Shown one piece after another: positions 26,086 through 34,350 of a stretch of DNA of 64,000 nt (the first letter of the stretch is position 1; each line of letters starts with the position of its first letter). Both the position numbers and the translations under genes were made by a program. The stretch comes from JAMZMI01 sp964353015 (GTDB lineage: Bacteria > Bacteroidota > Bacteroidia > Cytophagales > Cyclobacteriaceae): positions 22,687 through 86,686 of the forward strand of contig CAYGUA010000025.1 of NCBI GenBank assembly GCA_964353015.1. Direction: 5' to 3'. The notes beneath the pieces were generated by a model. It did not search any database and was not told the origin of the DNA. It saw only the letters and a list, made by a program, of their open reading frames with translations.

Positions 26086-27366
26086 ATGTTACAAGTCGCT
26101 ACTATTAAAGCACAGTTTGAAAACAGCGTGAAGGCTCTTCAAAAACGAGGAATCCAGAATGCAGACGCATTATTGAGTGAAGTTCTTGAAATTGATGACA
26201 ACAGAAAAAAGACACAACAATCACTTGATGAAGTGCTTACCGTTTCCAATCAAAGCGCGAAAAAAATTGGTCTTTTACTGAAAGAAGGAAAAAAAGAAGA
26301 AGCGGAGGAAGCAAAAAAAGAAACAGCTGAACTGAAGCAAAGGAGTAAAATATTGAATGATGAGCTTAATGAGTTAGCCATTTTGCTCCAAACCAAACTA
26401 TATAACATACCTAATATTCCTCACGAATCAGTCCCATCCGGACGCAATGAAGAGGACAATGAAATTGTGAAACTGGTAGATGGCAATATTCCCAAACTTT
26501 ACGATGGGGCAAAACCTCATTGGGACCTGATCGAGGAATATGACATCATTGATTTTGAACTTGGTAATAAAATAACTGGTGCTGGTTTCCCTGTTTACAA
26601 AAAAGCAGGTGCTCGGATGGTGAGGGCTTTGATAAACTACTTTTTAGATCAGGCTACAGCCGCTGGCTATTTAGAAATACAACCACCAATCCTTATTAAC
26701 GAAGATTCAGGATATGGCACAGGTCAATTACCTGACAAGGAAGGCCAAATGTATCAGACCGTAGATTCAAATTTATTTTTAATCCCGACAGCAGAAGTTC
26801 CGATAACCAATTTATACAGAGATGTGATCCTCAATGAGGAAGATCTACCAATCAAGAATGCAGGATACACTCCTTGCTTTCGAAGAGAAGCAGGTTCTTG
26901 GGGAGCACATGTAAGGGGTTTAAATAGATTACACCAATTTGATAAGGTGGAAATAGTGCAAATCACCAAGCCGGAAAATTCCTACAAAACCCTTGAAGAA
27001 ATGGTGGCACATGTGGAAAAATTGGTTGCCTCACTGGGATTGCCATATCGCATTCTGAGACTTTGCGGCGGGGATCTTGGATTTACATCCGCGCTAACTT
27101 ACGATTTTGAAGTTTATTCTGCTGGGCAGAAAAAATGGCTGGAAGTGAGCTCGGTTTCTAATTTTGAAGCATTTCAAAGCAACAGACTTAAGCTTAGAAT
27201 CAAAGATAAAGACGGAAACAAAATTTTGGCCAACACATTAAACGGCAGTGCTTTAGCTGTTCCGAGAATACTGGCCGCCATACTTGAAAACAACCAGACT
27301 GAAAGCGAAATCCTGGTACCAGAGGTTTTGCATCCGTACACCGGATTTAAGTCTATAACCAAATAA
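26086..27366 (+). CDS. serS: Seryl-tRNA synthetase
   Basis: The 426-residue class II synthetase charges tRNA-Ser and the tRNA-Sec type where present. The N-terminal coiled-coil arm (about 30-100) that grips the long variable arm of tRNA-Ser is obvious from its Lys/Glu-rich heptads. The catalytic core has TAEVPITNLY, motif 2 in PCFRREAGSWG, and motif 3 in NGSALAVPRILAAILEN near the C-terminus. Length is normal. The GNAT gene follows 2 nt after the stop, so the two are probably transcribed together. The tRNA-Ser(UGA) substrate gene is at 49598. Confidence 0.97.
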   Translation: MLQVATIKAQFENSVKALQKRGIQNADALLSEVLEIDDNRKKTQQSLDEVLTVSNQSAKKIGLLLKEGKKEEAEEAKKETAELKQRSKILNDELNELAILLQTKLYNIPNIPHESVPSGRNEEDNEIVKLVDGNIPKLYDGAKPHWDLIEEYDIIDFELGNKITGAGFPVYKKAGARMVRALINYFLDQATAAGYLEIQPPILINEDSGYGTGQLPDKEGQMYQTVDSNLFLIPTAEVPITNLYRDVILNEEDLPIKNAGYTPCFRREAGSWGAHVRGLNRLHQFDKVEIVQITKPENSYKTLEEMVAHVEKLVASLGLPYRILRLCGGDLGFTSALTYDFEVYSAGQKKWLEVSSVSNFEAFQSNRLKLRIKDKDGNKILANTLNGSALAVPRILAAILENNQTESEILVPEVLHPYTGFKSITK

Positions 27367-27368
27367 AT

Positions 27369-27815
27369 ATGATTCAAATCAGAAAGGGAACCAAGAATGA
27401 CTTACCCTCTGCATTCGAGCTCATCAAAGAGCTGGCCCTATTTGAAAAAGCCCCCGACGAAGTGTCCAATACGCTGGAATTAATGGAGAAGGATGGTTTC
27501 GGTGAACAACCCATTTACTGGTACATAGTTGCCGAGGAAGATGGTGTGATTATAGGTATGTCTATGTATTATTTCAGATACTCTACCTGGAAAGGTAAGC
27601 GGCTATATCTGGAGGACTTAATTGTAACTGAAGACAGACGTGGTACTGGAGTTGGTAAAATGCTTTTTGAAAGAACCATTGAAATCGCACGTGAAACATC
27701 ATGTACGGGTATGATGTGGCAAGTACTCGACTGGAATGAGCCCGCTATTAATTTTTATCGCGAATATGGAGCGAAGCTTGATTCAGGCTGGCTCAATTGC
27801 AGTCTGAATTTCTAG
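27369..27815 (+). CDS. GNAT N-acetyltransferase (diamine/thialysine acetyltransferase-like)
   Basis: The 148-residue protein has the GNAT core: beta-strand LEDLIVTEDRRGTGVGKMLFE is motif A with the R-G-x-G-x-G acetyl-CoA pyrophosphate loop, and MMWQVLDWNEPAINFYREYGA is motif B. The sequence around MYYFRYSTWKGKRLYLEDL is close in form to SAT1/SAT2-type enzymes that acetylate spermidine, diamines or thialysine. It starts 2 nt after serS. It is cytosolic; the exact amine acceptor is uncertain. Confidence 0.88.
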   Translation: MIQIRKGTKNDLPSAFELIKELALFEKAPDEVSNTLELMEKDGFGEQPIYWYIVAEEDGVIIGMSMYYFRYSTWKGKRLYLEDLIVTEDRRGTGVGKMLFERTIEIARETSCTGMMWQVLDWNEPAINFYREYGAKLDSGWLNCSLNF

Positions 27816-28117
27816 ACCTCTTCCAGCAAAGTTCTAAAAGCAAGAACACGATCTCCATATTTTGCATGTACTTGCCTCTGCAATTCTGGAGCATAGAGCG
27901 AGGAATATTGCTGCATGGTTTTCATGTCTTCGGTAAAATATTGAACAGCAAATGTGAGACCCTCCACATCTGGTCGCTCAGTGAGAAGTTTAAGAATCTT
28001 GTGATCTTTGAAACATCCAGTTGCCAGTACTTGAGGAATGTGAACGTCTTTCATCCATGTCAACCATTCATTGGCGATGGCCTGATCAACATTTGTAGTC
28101 ACATTGTAAACGATCAT
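27812..28117 (-). CDS. DUF4286 family protein
   Basis: This 101-residue protein matches the small DUF4286 family: MIVYNVTTNVD, a WLTWMKDVHIPQVLATGCF segment, and YAPELQRQVHAKYGDRVLAFRTLLEEV at the end. The fold expected is a dimeric ferredoxin-like alpha/beta barrel, and no activity is known for the family. Its stop overlaps the GNAT stop region by 4 nt in a convergent arrangement. It diverges from the CruF-like gene across 51 bp, so the two promoters must be close together. Confidence 0.85.
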   Translation of the reverse strand: MIVYNVTTNVDQAIANEWLTWMKDVHIPQVLATGCFKDHKILKLLTERPDVEGLTFAVQYFTEDMKTMQQYSSLYAPELQRQVHAKYGDRVLAFRTLLEEV

Positions 28118-28168
28118 TATTTGTTTTTTAAAACCAAATCAAAATAAACTGGTTTTGATTCAATTAAC

Positions 28169-28807
28169 ATGGTTAGCGAAAAAAAATATCAACAAATTGG
28201 GTATTTACTCATATTCCTACATGTGGTAGGTGCTGTCGGCAGTATGATTTCTACTACCCGACCAATGATGATTTTGCTTACACCGTTTAATTTGTTGCTA
28301 TCCTCGGCACTCCTGATTTTCGCTCACAAAGGATCTTATTTAAAATTGTTCTTATTACTATTCGCAACAAGTGCGATCGGTTTTTTTGTTGAAGTTATAG
28401 GTGTAGAGACCGGGATAATTTTTGGCTCCTATCAATACGGAAGTACGCTTGGCTTTGAACTATTAAATGTCCCGGTAATCATTGGACTGAATTGGTTTTT
28501 GATGACTTACCTATTCGGAAATTTGGTAAATCCACTCAAAATAAATGCTACGGTAAAAATATTTACCGCCGCGGCGATGATGACCGCTATGGATATACTC
28601 ATGGAACCTGTTGCTGTATCACTTGATTACTGGCATTGGAACAATAATGTCATTCCGATTCAAAACTTCATCGGTTGGTTTGTTCTTTCTATTTTGATGC
28701 AAACCATATATGCTGGAACCAAATCGATGCATCAAAACCCATTGACAAGAAGTCTGTTAATTTCACAGTTGATATTTTTCATCAGCCTTTTATTTTATGT
28801 ACTTTAA
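28169..28807 (+). CDS. CruF-like carotenoid hydratase, membrane protein
   Basis: The 212-residue protein has about six or seven hydrophobic spans. Motifs GFFVEVIGVETGIIFGSYQYG, NVPVIIGLNWFLM, and AMDILMEPVAVSLDYWHW match the carotenoid biosynthesis family that includes CruF (gamma-carotene/bacterioruberin 1',2'-hydratase). These enzymes add water to the acyclic psi end of a carotenoid. It is the first gene of the pigment island and is followed by the MerR regulator gene. With CrtZ and a lycopene cyclase nearby it points to a monocyclic, hydroxylated end product, though the substrate is inferred. Confidence 0.8.
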   Translation: MVSEKKYQQIGYLLIFLHVVGAVGSMISTTRPMMILLTPFNLLLSSALLIFAHKGSYLKLFLLLFATSAIGFFVEVIGVETGIIFGSYQYGSTLGFELLNVPVIIGLNWFLMTYLFGNLVNPLKINATVKIFTAAAMMTAMDILMEPVAVSLDYWHWNNNVIPIQNFIGWFVLSILMQTIYAGTKSMHQNPLTRSLLISQLIFFISLLFYVL

Positions 28808-28871
28808 ACAAAATGTGGAGTGTGCAGTTTCCTTTCCAAATAAACAATTTTGAATAAAGACTAAAATACAG

Positions 28872-29774
28872 ATGAGTAGATTTTCAATAAAAGACTTGGA
28901 GCAACTCTCTGGAATCAAAGCACACACGATAAGAATCTGGGAGCAACGCTACGGCATTATCACTCCTCAACGAACGGATACGAACATTAGGTTTTATGAT
29001 GATGAAGCACTAAAGCTTACGCTGAATGTAGCCTTATTAAATGCTCACGGATTTAAGATTTCTAAAATCGCTCAGATGCAGAATGAAGAAATCCAGCGGG
29101 AAATATTAAAAATCACATCAGATACTTCTAATTATTCCGATCAGATTCATGCATTGACGCTTGCGATGATTGATCTGAATGAACAATGGTTCGAAAAAAT
29201 CATCACTTCAAATACCATTAAAATCGGATTTGAAGCGACAATGCTCCACATTATTTATCCTTTTTTAAGCAAAATCGGAATCCTTTGGCTCACAGGTTCT
29301 GTGAATCCTGGCCAGGAACATTTCATCACCAATCTGATACGTCAAAAGTTGATCGTAGCGATTGATGGGCTTTATGAACAAATCTCACCCGAGGCTCCAA
29401 AATTTTTACTGTTTCTTCCTGAAGGAGAACTGCATGAAATAACCTTATTGTTTTCAGATTTGATAATCAGGTCAAGAAAGAATAAATCTATCTATCTGGG
29501 CCAATCACTTCCTATAACTGAACTGACCTCTGTTTATGAATTTTATAAGCCCGATTTCATATTAACCATCCTCACTTCCGTTCCCGGATCAGCTAATATT
29601 CAGAATTACGTAAATACACTTTCTGCCCAATTTCCTCAAAGTACAGTACTTCTATCAGGCATTCAGGTACTTGGTCAGGATATTGATACTCCAGCAAATA
29701 TCAAAATACTTACCCGACCTGAGCAGCTCATCGAGATTGCAAGCAACAAATTGATTCCAGCTAATTTTGATTAA
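28872..29774 (+). CDS. MerR-family regulator with CarH-like B12-binding module
   Basis: The protein has 300 residues. A MerR winged-helix domain (about 1-75: FSIKDLEQLSGIKAHTIRIWEQRYG) is followed by a helical cap domain (about 90-170) and a Rossmann-type cobalamin-binding domain (about 175-295). The cap carries W139 and E149-H150, exactly the W-x9-EH spacing of light-sensing B12 receptors. The lower-ligand region is GELHEIT with H188, where the E-x-H-x-x-G motif has T in place of the last G. CarH-type proteins repress carotenoid genes in the dark with adenosylcobalamin and release DNA in light. It sits directly before the ECF sigma and crt genes; photoreceptor function is a strong inference. 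Confidence 0.85.
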   Translation: MSRFSIKDLEQLSGIKAHTIRIWEQRYGIITPQRTDTNIRFYDDEALKLTLNVALLNAHGFKISKIAQMQNEEIQREILKITSDTSNYSDQIHALTLAMIDLNEQWFEKIITSNTIKIGFEATMLHIIYPFLSKIGILWLTGSVNPGQEHFITNLIRQKLIVAIDGLYEQISPEAPKFLLFLPEGELHEITLLFSDLIIRSRKNKSIYLGQSLPITELTSVYEFYKPDFILTILTSVPGSANIQNYVNTLSAQFPQSTVLLSGIQVLGQDIDTPANIKILTRPEQLIEIASNKLIPANFD

Positions 29775-29856
29775 TTATTAAAAGAATTAATTAAACATTT
29801 ATTTTTCCCATTTATTCATTAATCCCATTTCAAAAAGATTTACAACTAAATATATT

Positions 29857-29919
29857 TATGTACGTACATATTTATTGTTTAACTTTTATTGTTTATTGTT
29901 AAACAAAATAATAGCTTTG
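29857..29919 (+). promoter_or_regulatory. Operator/promoter region of the ECF sigma-crt operon
   Basis: A perfect 14-bp palindrome TATGTACGTACATA lies at 29857-29870. A 9-bp inverted repeat TTGTTTAAC (29875-29883) / GTTAAACAA (29898-29906) encloses direct repeats of TTATTGTT. A promoter TTG (29889-29891)-N20-TAGCTTTG (29912-29919) sits inside and just after the repeat, 22 bp before the sigma gene. A MerR/CarH-type protein bound to the repeats would cover the -33 element. Confidence 0.6.
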
Positions 29920-29940
29920 AACAATCTTAAATATTAAGCA

Positions 29941-30453
29941 ATGACAGGCACGGAATTCAGTATTAATGTAGACAATTTGACCACTGCTTTAAGACCATTT
30001 GCTCTAAAGCTTACCCGAGACATGGAAGATGCCAATGACCTTCTTCAAGAAACGATGATGAAGGCATTCAAGAATCGCGATAAATTCGCAGATGGCACCA
30101 ATCTCAAGGCATGGATGTACACGATCATGAAAAATACATTCATTACAAATTATCAGAGGATGGTCAGAAGGAATACCTTCATCGATACTACTGAAAATTT
30201 GCATTATATAAATTCTACAGAAAGCACGATTCAAAATGGAGCGTATGAAAGTTTTGCGTTGAGAGACATTTATTCAGCGGTTGATAATCTGCCTGACGCC
30301 TACAAAGTTCCATTTACGATGCACTTTAGAGGATTCAAATATCATGAGATTGCTGAAAAACTCAACATTCCTATTGGTACTGTTAAAAATAGGATTCATA
30401 TTGCCAGAAAGGACTTGAAAGATGTTTTGAAAGTCTACGGAAAGAATAATTAA
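29941..30453 (+). CDS. ECF-type sigma factor heading the carotenoid operon
   Basis: This 170-residue sigma-70 family protein has region 2 (about 15-80: LTRDMEDANDLLQETMMKAFKN, TNLKAWMYTIMKNTFITNYQR) and region 4 (about 110-165: LPDAYKVPFTMHFRGFKYHEIAEKLNIPIGTVKNRIHIARKDL). No region 1 or 3 is present and no anti-sigma gene is adjacent, which is compatible with transcriptional control by the MerR protein upstream. The crtI start follows only 3 nt after its stop, so the sigma factor is made together with the pigment enzymes and could amplify their expression. Related sigma genes head carotenoid operons in other Bacteroidota. Confidence 0.92.
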   Translation: MTGTEFSINVDNLTTALRPFALKLTRDMEDANDLLQETMMKAFKNRDKFADGTNLKAWMYTIMKNTFITNYQRMVRRNTFIDTTENLHYINSTESTIQNGAYESFALRDIYSAVDNLPDAYKVPFTMHFRGFKYHEIAEKLNIPIGTVKNRIHIARKDLKDVLKVYGKNN

Positions 30454-30456
30454 TTC

Positions 30457-31926
30457 ATGGCAAAAAAAATTGGCATCATAGGCTCAGGATTTTCGAGCCT
30501 ATCTGCGGCATGTCATCTTGCCAAAGCTGGTCATTCAGTTTTTGTATTAGAAAAAAATAGCTCTGCCGGTGGCAGAGCTAGAAGTTTTTCAGAGTCAGGA
30601 TTTACATTTGATATGGGTCCAAGCTGGTATTGGATGCCAGATGTTTTCGAGCATTTTTTTTCGCAATTTGGAAAGACTCCAAAGGATTATTACGACCTTA
30701 TTAGACTTGATCCTTCTTACAGAGTTCAATTCAAAGATGAAGCCATTGATCTGCCAGCAAGTATGGCTGAGTTGGAATTATTATTTGAATCGATTGAAGA
30801 AGGCAGTGCTATTCAACTTCGAAAATTCCTAAAACAGGCAAAATATAAATATGAGGTAGGAATCAATGATTTGGTATACAAACCAAGTCGCTCCGTTTCC
30901 GAATTCATAGATCTCAAATTACTCAAGGGATTAGTGAAAATGGATGTTTTCACCTCTATGAGTAAACACATCAGGAAGTTTTTTAAAAATGAAAAACTTA
31001 TTCAACTGATGGAGTTCCCAGTTTTATTCCTTGGAGCCACTCCAGAAAACACTCCCGCATTATATAGCCTGATGAATTATGCAGATATCTCACTAGGCAC
31101 TTGGTATCCGATGGGTGGCATGCATAAGGTAGTAGAAAGCATGGTGGATCTGGCCAAAGAACTTGGAGTGGAATTTCACTTTGATCAGGAAGTGATTGAA
31201 TTCAAAATTGAAAAGGGTATCGTTCAAAAAATCGTCACATCAAAAGGTGAGTTTATAGCTGATATCGTTATCGGAGGAGCTGATTACAACCACCTAGAAC
31301 AGAAAATATTACCAAAGGAATTTAGAAATTACTCAGAAAAATACTGGGAGTCCAGAACCATGGCACCATCATCACTCCTATTCTATGTGGGTGTGAATAA
31401 AAGGCTACCCAACATGAAGCATCATGTTCTTTTCTTTGATGAGGATTTCAAACAACACGCCCACGAGATATATACCAACCCGAAATGGCCAACTAAACCG
31501 CTCTTATACACGTCGGCTACATCGATAACAGATCCTACGGTGGCACCTGAAGGATGCGAAAATCTAGTGATTCTCATTCCTGTTGCTCCAGGTCTTGATG
31601 ACACGGAAGAAAACAGAGACTTTTACTTTGATATGGCCATAACCCGACTTGAGTCTTTTACAGGAACATCCATAAAGGACTCAGTTATTTTTAAAAGGAG
31701 CTATGCTCACAATGATTTTATCAAAGATTATCATTCATTTAAGGGCAATGCCTATGGACTGGCGAATACCCTGATGCAAACAGCAATCCTCAAACCTTCG
31801 TTGAAAAGTAAAAAACTTAAAAATTTATATTTCACTGGTCAACTTACGGTACCAGGACCAGGTGTACCACCATCTATTATTTCAGGAGAGGTTGTCAGTC
31901 GTGAAATATCTAAAGATTTTAGGTAA
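30457..31926 (+). CDS. crtI: Phytoene desaturase
   Basis: The 489-residue FAD-dependent enzyme starts with the dinucleotide motif KIGIIGSGFSSLSAACHLAKAGHSV and continues with E-(N)SSAGGRARSF and FDMGPSWYWMPD. The C-terminal bacterial-type desaturase signature is LYFTGQLTVPGPGVPPSIISGE. CrtI converts colourless phytoene to lycopene by successive desaturations at the cytoplasmic membrane. Length is normal. It lies 3 nt after the sigma gene and 21 nt before crtB, in the usual crtI-crtB order of Bacteroidota. The close homologue CrtD has a similar motif set, but the position next to crtB favours CrtI. Confidence 0.94.
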   Translation: MAKKIGIIGSGFSSLSAACHLAKAGHSVFVLEKNSSAGGRARSFSESGFTFDMGPSWYWMPDVFEHFFSQFGKTPKDYYDLIRLDPSYRVQFKDEAIDLPASMAELELLFESIEEGSAIQLRKFLKQAKYKYEVGINDLVYKPSRSVSEFIDLKLLKGLVKMDVFTSMSKHIRKFFKNEKLIQLMEFPVLFLGATPENTPALYSLMNYADISLGTWYPMGGMHKVVESMVDLAKELGVEFHFDQEVIEFKIEKGIVQKIVTSKGEFIADIVIGGADYNHLEQKILPKEFRNYSEKYWESRTMAPSSLLFYVGVNKRLPNMKHHVLFFDEDFKQHAHEIYTNPKWPTKPLLYTSATSITDPTVAPEGCENLVILIPVAPGLDDTEENRDFYFDMAITRLESFTGTSIKDSVIFKRSYAHNDFIKDYHSFKGNAYGLANTLMQTAILKPSLKSKKLKNLYFTGQLTVPGPGVPPSIISGEVVSREISKDFR

Positions 31927-31947
31927 TTTTAGTTTGACAATTCCCTA

Positions 31948-32784
31948 ATGGATCGATTATACACAAAAACAACCTTTGAGTGTAGCAAGCTCATTACCCA
32001 ATATTACAGCACCTCTTTTACCTTGGGCATAAAGACCCTTGATAAAAAGTTTCACATGCCCATTTATGCTATTTATGGCTATGTGAGATACGCGGATGAA
32101 ATAGTAGATACATTTCACAGCCATGATAAGAAAAAGCTTTTAGATAAATTCAAAACTGATACGTTTGAGGCGATACATGATGGAATTAGTTTGAATCCGG
32201 TTCTTCATTCATTTCAGCTTATTGTTAACAAATATCAAATTGGATATGATCTTATAATTGCTTTTCTTAACAGCATGGCCATGGATTTGAAACAGCAGGC
32301 TTATGATTCCAGCCAATATGAGGATTACATATATGGATCAGCGGAGGTAGTAGGTTTGATGTGTCTGAAAGTATTTTGTGAAGGAGATGATAAACAATAC
32401 TTACAACTCCTGCCCTCAGCTAAAAGTCTTGGAGCAGCTTTTCAAAAGGTAAATTTCCTAAGAGATATTAGAAGTGACTTCAAAGATAGAGGTCGAGTAT
32501 ATTTTCCAAATGTCGATTTTAATTCATTTAGTAAGACTGAAAAGGAACAGATAGAAAAAGATATAGAAGCAGACTTTAATCATGCGCTTACAGGAATCAA
32601 AAATCTTCCTCAAGGAAGTCGTGCAGGAGTTTACCTTGCGTATATTTATTATCTAAAATTATTTAAAAAAATCAAGATGCTACCTTCAAACAAAATTTTG
32701 GAGAAGAGAATACGCATCCCTGATTTTGAAAAAATTATCCTTTTAAGTAAAACACTTATTCTCAACAGGTTGAATTTTCTTTGA
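31948..32784 (+). CDS. crtB: Phytoene synthase
   Basis: This 278-residue squalene/phytoene synthase family enzyme condenses two geranylgeranyl diphosphates head to head into phytoene. The two Mg-diphosphate-binding Asp motifs are DEIVD (residues 50-54) and RDIRSD (D173, D177), the latter within FLRDIRSDFKDRGRVYFP. YYSTSFTLG near residue 20 is the conserved substrate-site entry. Length is typical for bacterial CrtB. Its stop overlaps the start of the lycopene cyclase gene by 4 nt, which favours coupled translation. Confidence 0.95.
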   Translation: MDRLYTKTTFECSKLITQYYSTSFTLGIKTLDKKFHMPIYAIYGYVRYADEIVDTFHSHDKKKLLDKFKTDTFEAIHDGISLNPVLHSFQLIVNKYQIGYDLIIAFLNSMAMDLKQQAYDSSQYEDYIYGSAEVVGLMCLKVFCEGDDKQYLQLLPSAKSLGAAFQKVNFLRDIRSDFKDRGRVYFPNVDFNSFSKTEKEQIEKDIEADFNHALTGIKNLPQGSRAGVYLAYIYYLKLFKKIKMLPSNKILEKRIRIPDFEKIILLSKTLILNRLNFL

Positions 32785-33494
32785 TGAAGCCAATCTATTT
32801 AATTATCAATGCGGCCACCATTATATTTCCTTTGGTTCGATCCTTTGAGCCTAAAATAAAATATGCAAAAAAATGGTACGCATTGTTTCCCGCCATATTA
32901 GTTACGGCAACCATATTTATTATCTGGGACGTGATTTTCACGAAAAATGGTATTTGGGGTTTCAATAAGGACTATCTGGTAGGAGTTGAAATATTCAAAC
33001 TCCCCATAGAAGAATGGCTCTTTTTTATCACTGTTCCTTTTGCAAGTGTCTTTATTTACGAATGTGTCAGATATTACCTCCCGAAAATTCGAACATCTGG
33101 TAGCCTAAGAACCCTCAGCACCGCCTTTAGTTTGATTTTAATTCTAGTCGCCACATACAATTGGGAACAGTCATATACGTTCTGGTGCTTTTGCTTCACA
33201 GGGATTTATTTGACCATCATTTCATATCAAAATCCTAAATGGCTGGGAAAATTCTGGATCGCCTATCTTATACATCTGATCCCATTTGTAATCGTAAATG
33301 GGATTTTAACAGGTTCATATCTTGAAGAACCAATTGTTTGGTACAACAATGACCACAATCTTGGAATCCGGATATTTACCATTCCGATTGAAGACACAAT
33401 ATATGCTTTGTTGTTATTGTTAATGAATGTCTCATTTTTTGAATATTTCAGAAAGACTTTCCTCCAAACAAAAAGAAAAAAACAGGGTTATTAA
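32781..33494 (+). CDS. Lycopene beta-cyclase, CrtYcd-type fused membrane enzyme
   Basis: The 237-residue membrane protein has about seven hydrophobic helices. It holds two related lycopene cyclase domains in one chain. The first carries FKLPIEEWLFFITVPFASVFIYEC (about 73-97), and the second carries RIFTIPIEDTIYALLLLLMNVSFFEYF (about 198-224). The P-I-E-E/D motifs supply the acidic residues thought to protonate the psi end of lycopene. This is the heterodimer-derived CrtYc/CrtYd type rather than the FAD-dependent CrtY. It makes beta rings from lycopene or a monocyclic precursor. It overlaps crtB by 4 nt and ends 3 nt before ispH. Confidence 0.9.
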   Translation: MMKPIYLIINAATIIFPLVRSFEPKIKYAKKWYALFPAILVTATIFIIWDVIFTKNGIWGFNKDYLVGVEIFKLPIEEWLFFITVPFASVFIYECVRYYLPKIRTSGSLRTLSTAFSLILILVATYNWEQSYTFWCFCFTGIYLTIISYQNPKWLGKFWIAYLIHLIPFVIVNGILTGSYLEEPIVWYNNDHNLGIRIFTIPIEDTIYALLLLLMNVSFFEYFRKTFLQTKRKKQGY

Positions 33495-33497
33495 TCC

Positions 33498-34343
33498 ATG
33501 TTAAATCTCAGAATCAATATTGACCAAAACTCAGGATTCTGTTTTGGAGTAGTCTATGCTATTGAAATGGCGGAGGATATTCTTCACGAAGAAGGTCACC
33601 TTTATTGTCTAGGAGATATTGTGCACAATGATGAAGAAGTAAAACGACTTGAAAGAAAAGGTCTCAAAATCATTGATCACGATGAACTCAAAAATATCAC
33701 AGATGAAAAAGTGTTGATTCGGGCACATGGAGAACCTCCATCCACCTATAAACTAGCCATTGAAAACAACCTTACATTAATTGATGCCTCATGCCCGGTT
33801 GTACTTAAACTTCAAAATCGTATTAAGAATTCTCATGACAAAAAAGAGCATATATTAATATATGGAAAGCATGGTCATGCAGAAGTTGTTGGTCTTCTGG
33901 GTCAAACAAACAACAAAGCTGTTGTATTTCAGGATCTGAAAGAATTAGATACCAGTTCGCTACCCGATAAAGTCACTTTGTACAGCCAAACCACAAAAAG
34001 TACTGATAGTTTTTATACCATTAAAGCTACACTTGAAGCTGAGGGTATAGAAGTGAATGCCAATGACACCATCTGCAGGCAAGTATCTAATCGTGATAAG
34101 GAACTTAGAAATTTCGCTAGCTTGTATGACAAAATTATATTTGTATCAGGCACTAAGTCCTCAAACGGCAAGGTGCTTTTCAATATTTGCAAGGAAAACA
34201 ACCCGAATACTTATTTCATATCAAATAAAGAGGAGTTAAATCAGGCTTGGTTTGAAAAGAATGACACGATTGGGATTTGTGGAGCAACTTCTACACCCAT
34301 GTGGCTAATGGAAGATGTAAGGGCGGAATTGTTAAAATATTAA
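33498..34343 (+). CDS. ispH: 4-hydroxy-3-methylbut-2-enyl diphosphate reductase
   Basis: The 281-residue iron-sulfur enzyme performs the last step of the MEP pathway, giving IPP and DMAPP for carotenoid precursors. The three cluster ligands are C15 (SGFCFG), C99 (DASCPV) and C193 (DTICRQVSNR). Substrate-site residues H43, H77 and H127 with E129 (GHAEV) are all present. Placement inside the crt operon, 3 nt after the lycopene cyclase gene, ties precursor supply to pigment demand. It may be the sole ispH or an extra copy; that cannot be decided from this window. Confidence 0.95.
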   Translation: MLNLRINIDQNSGFCFGVVYAIEMAEDILHEEGHLYCLGDIVHNDEEVKRLERKGLKIIDHDELKNITDEKVLIRAHGEPPSTYKLAIENNLTLIDASCPVVLKLQNRIKNSHDKKEHILIYGKHGHAEVVGLLGQTNNKAVVFQDLKELDTSSLPDKVTLYSQTTKSTDSFYTIKATLEAEGIEVNANDTICRQVSNRDKELRNFASLYDKIIFVSGTKSSNGKVLFNICKENNPNTYFISNKEELNQAWFEKNDTIGICGATSTPMWLMEDVRAELLKY

Positions 34344-34350
34344 AATCATA

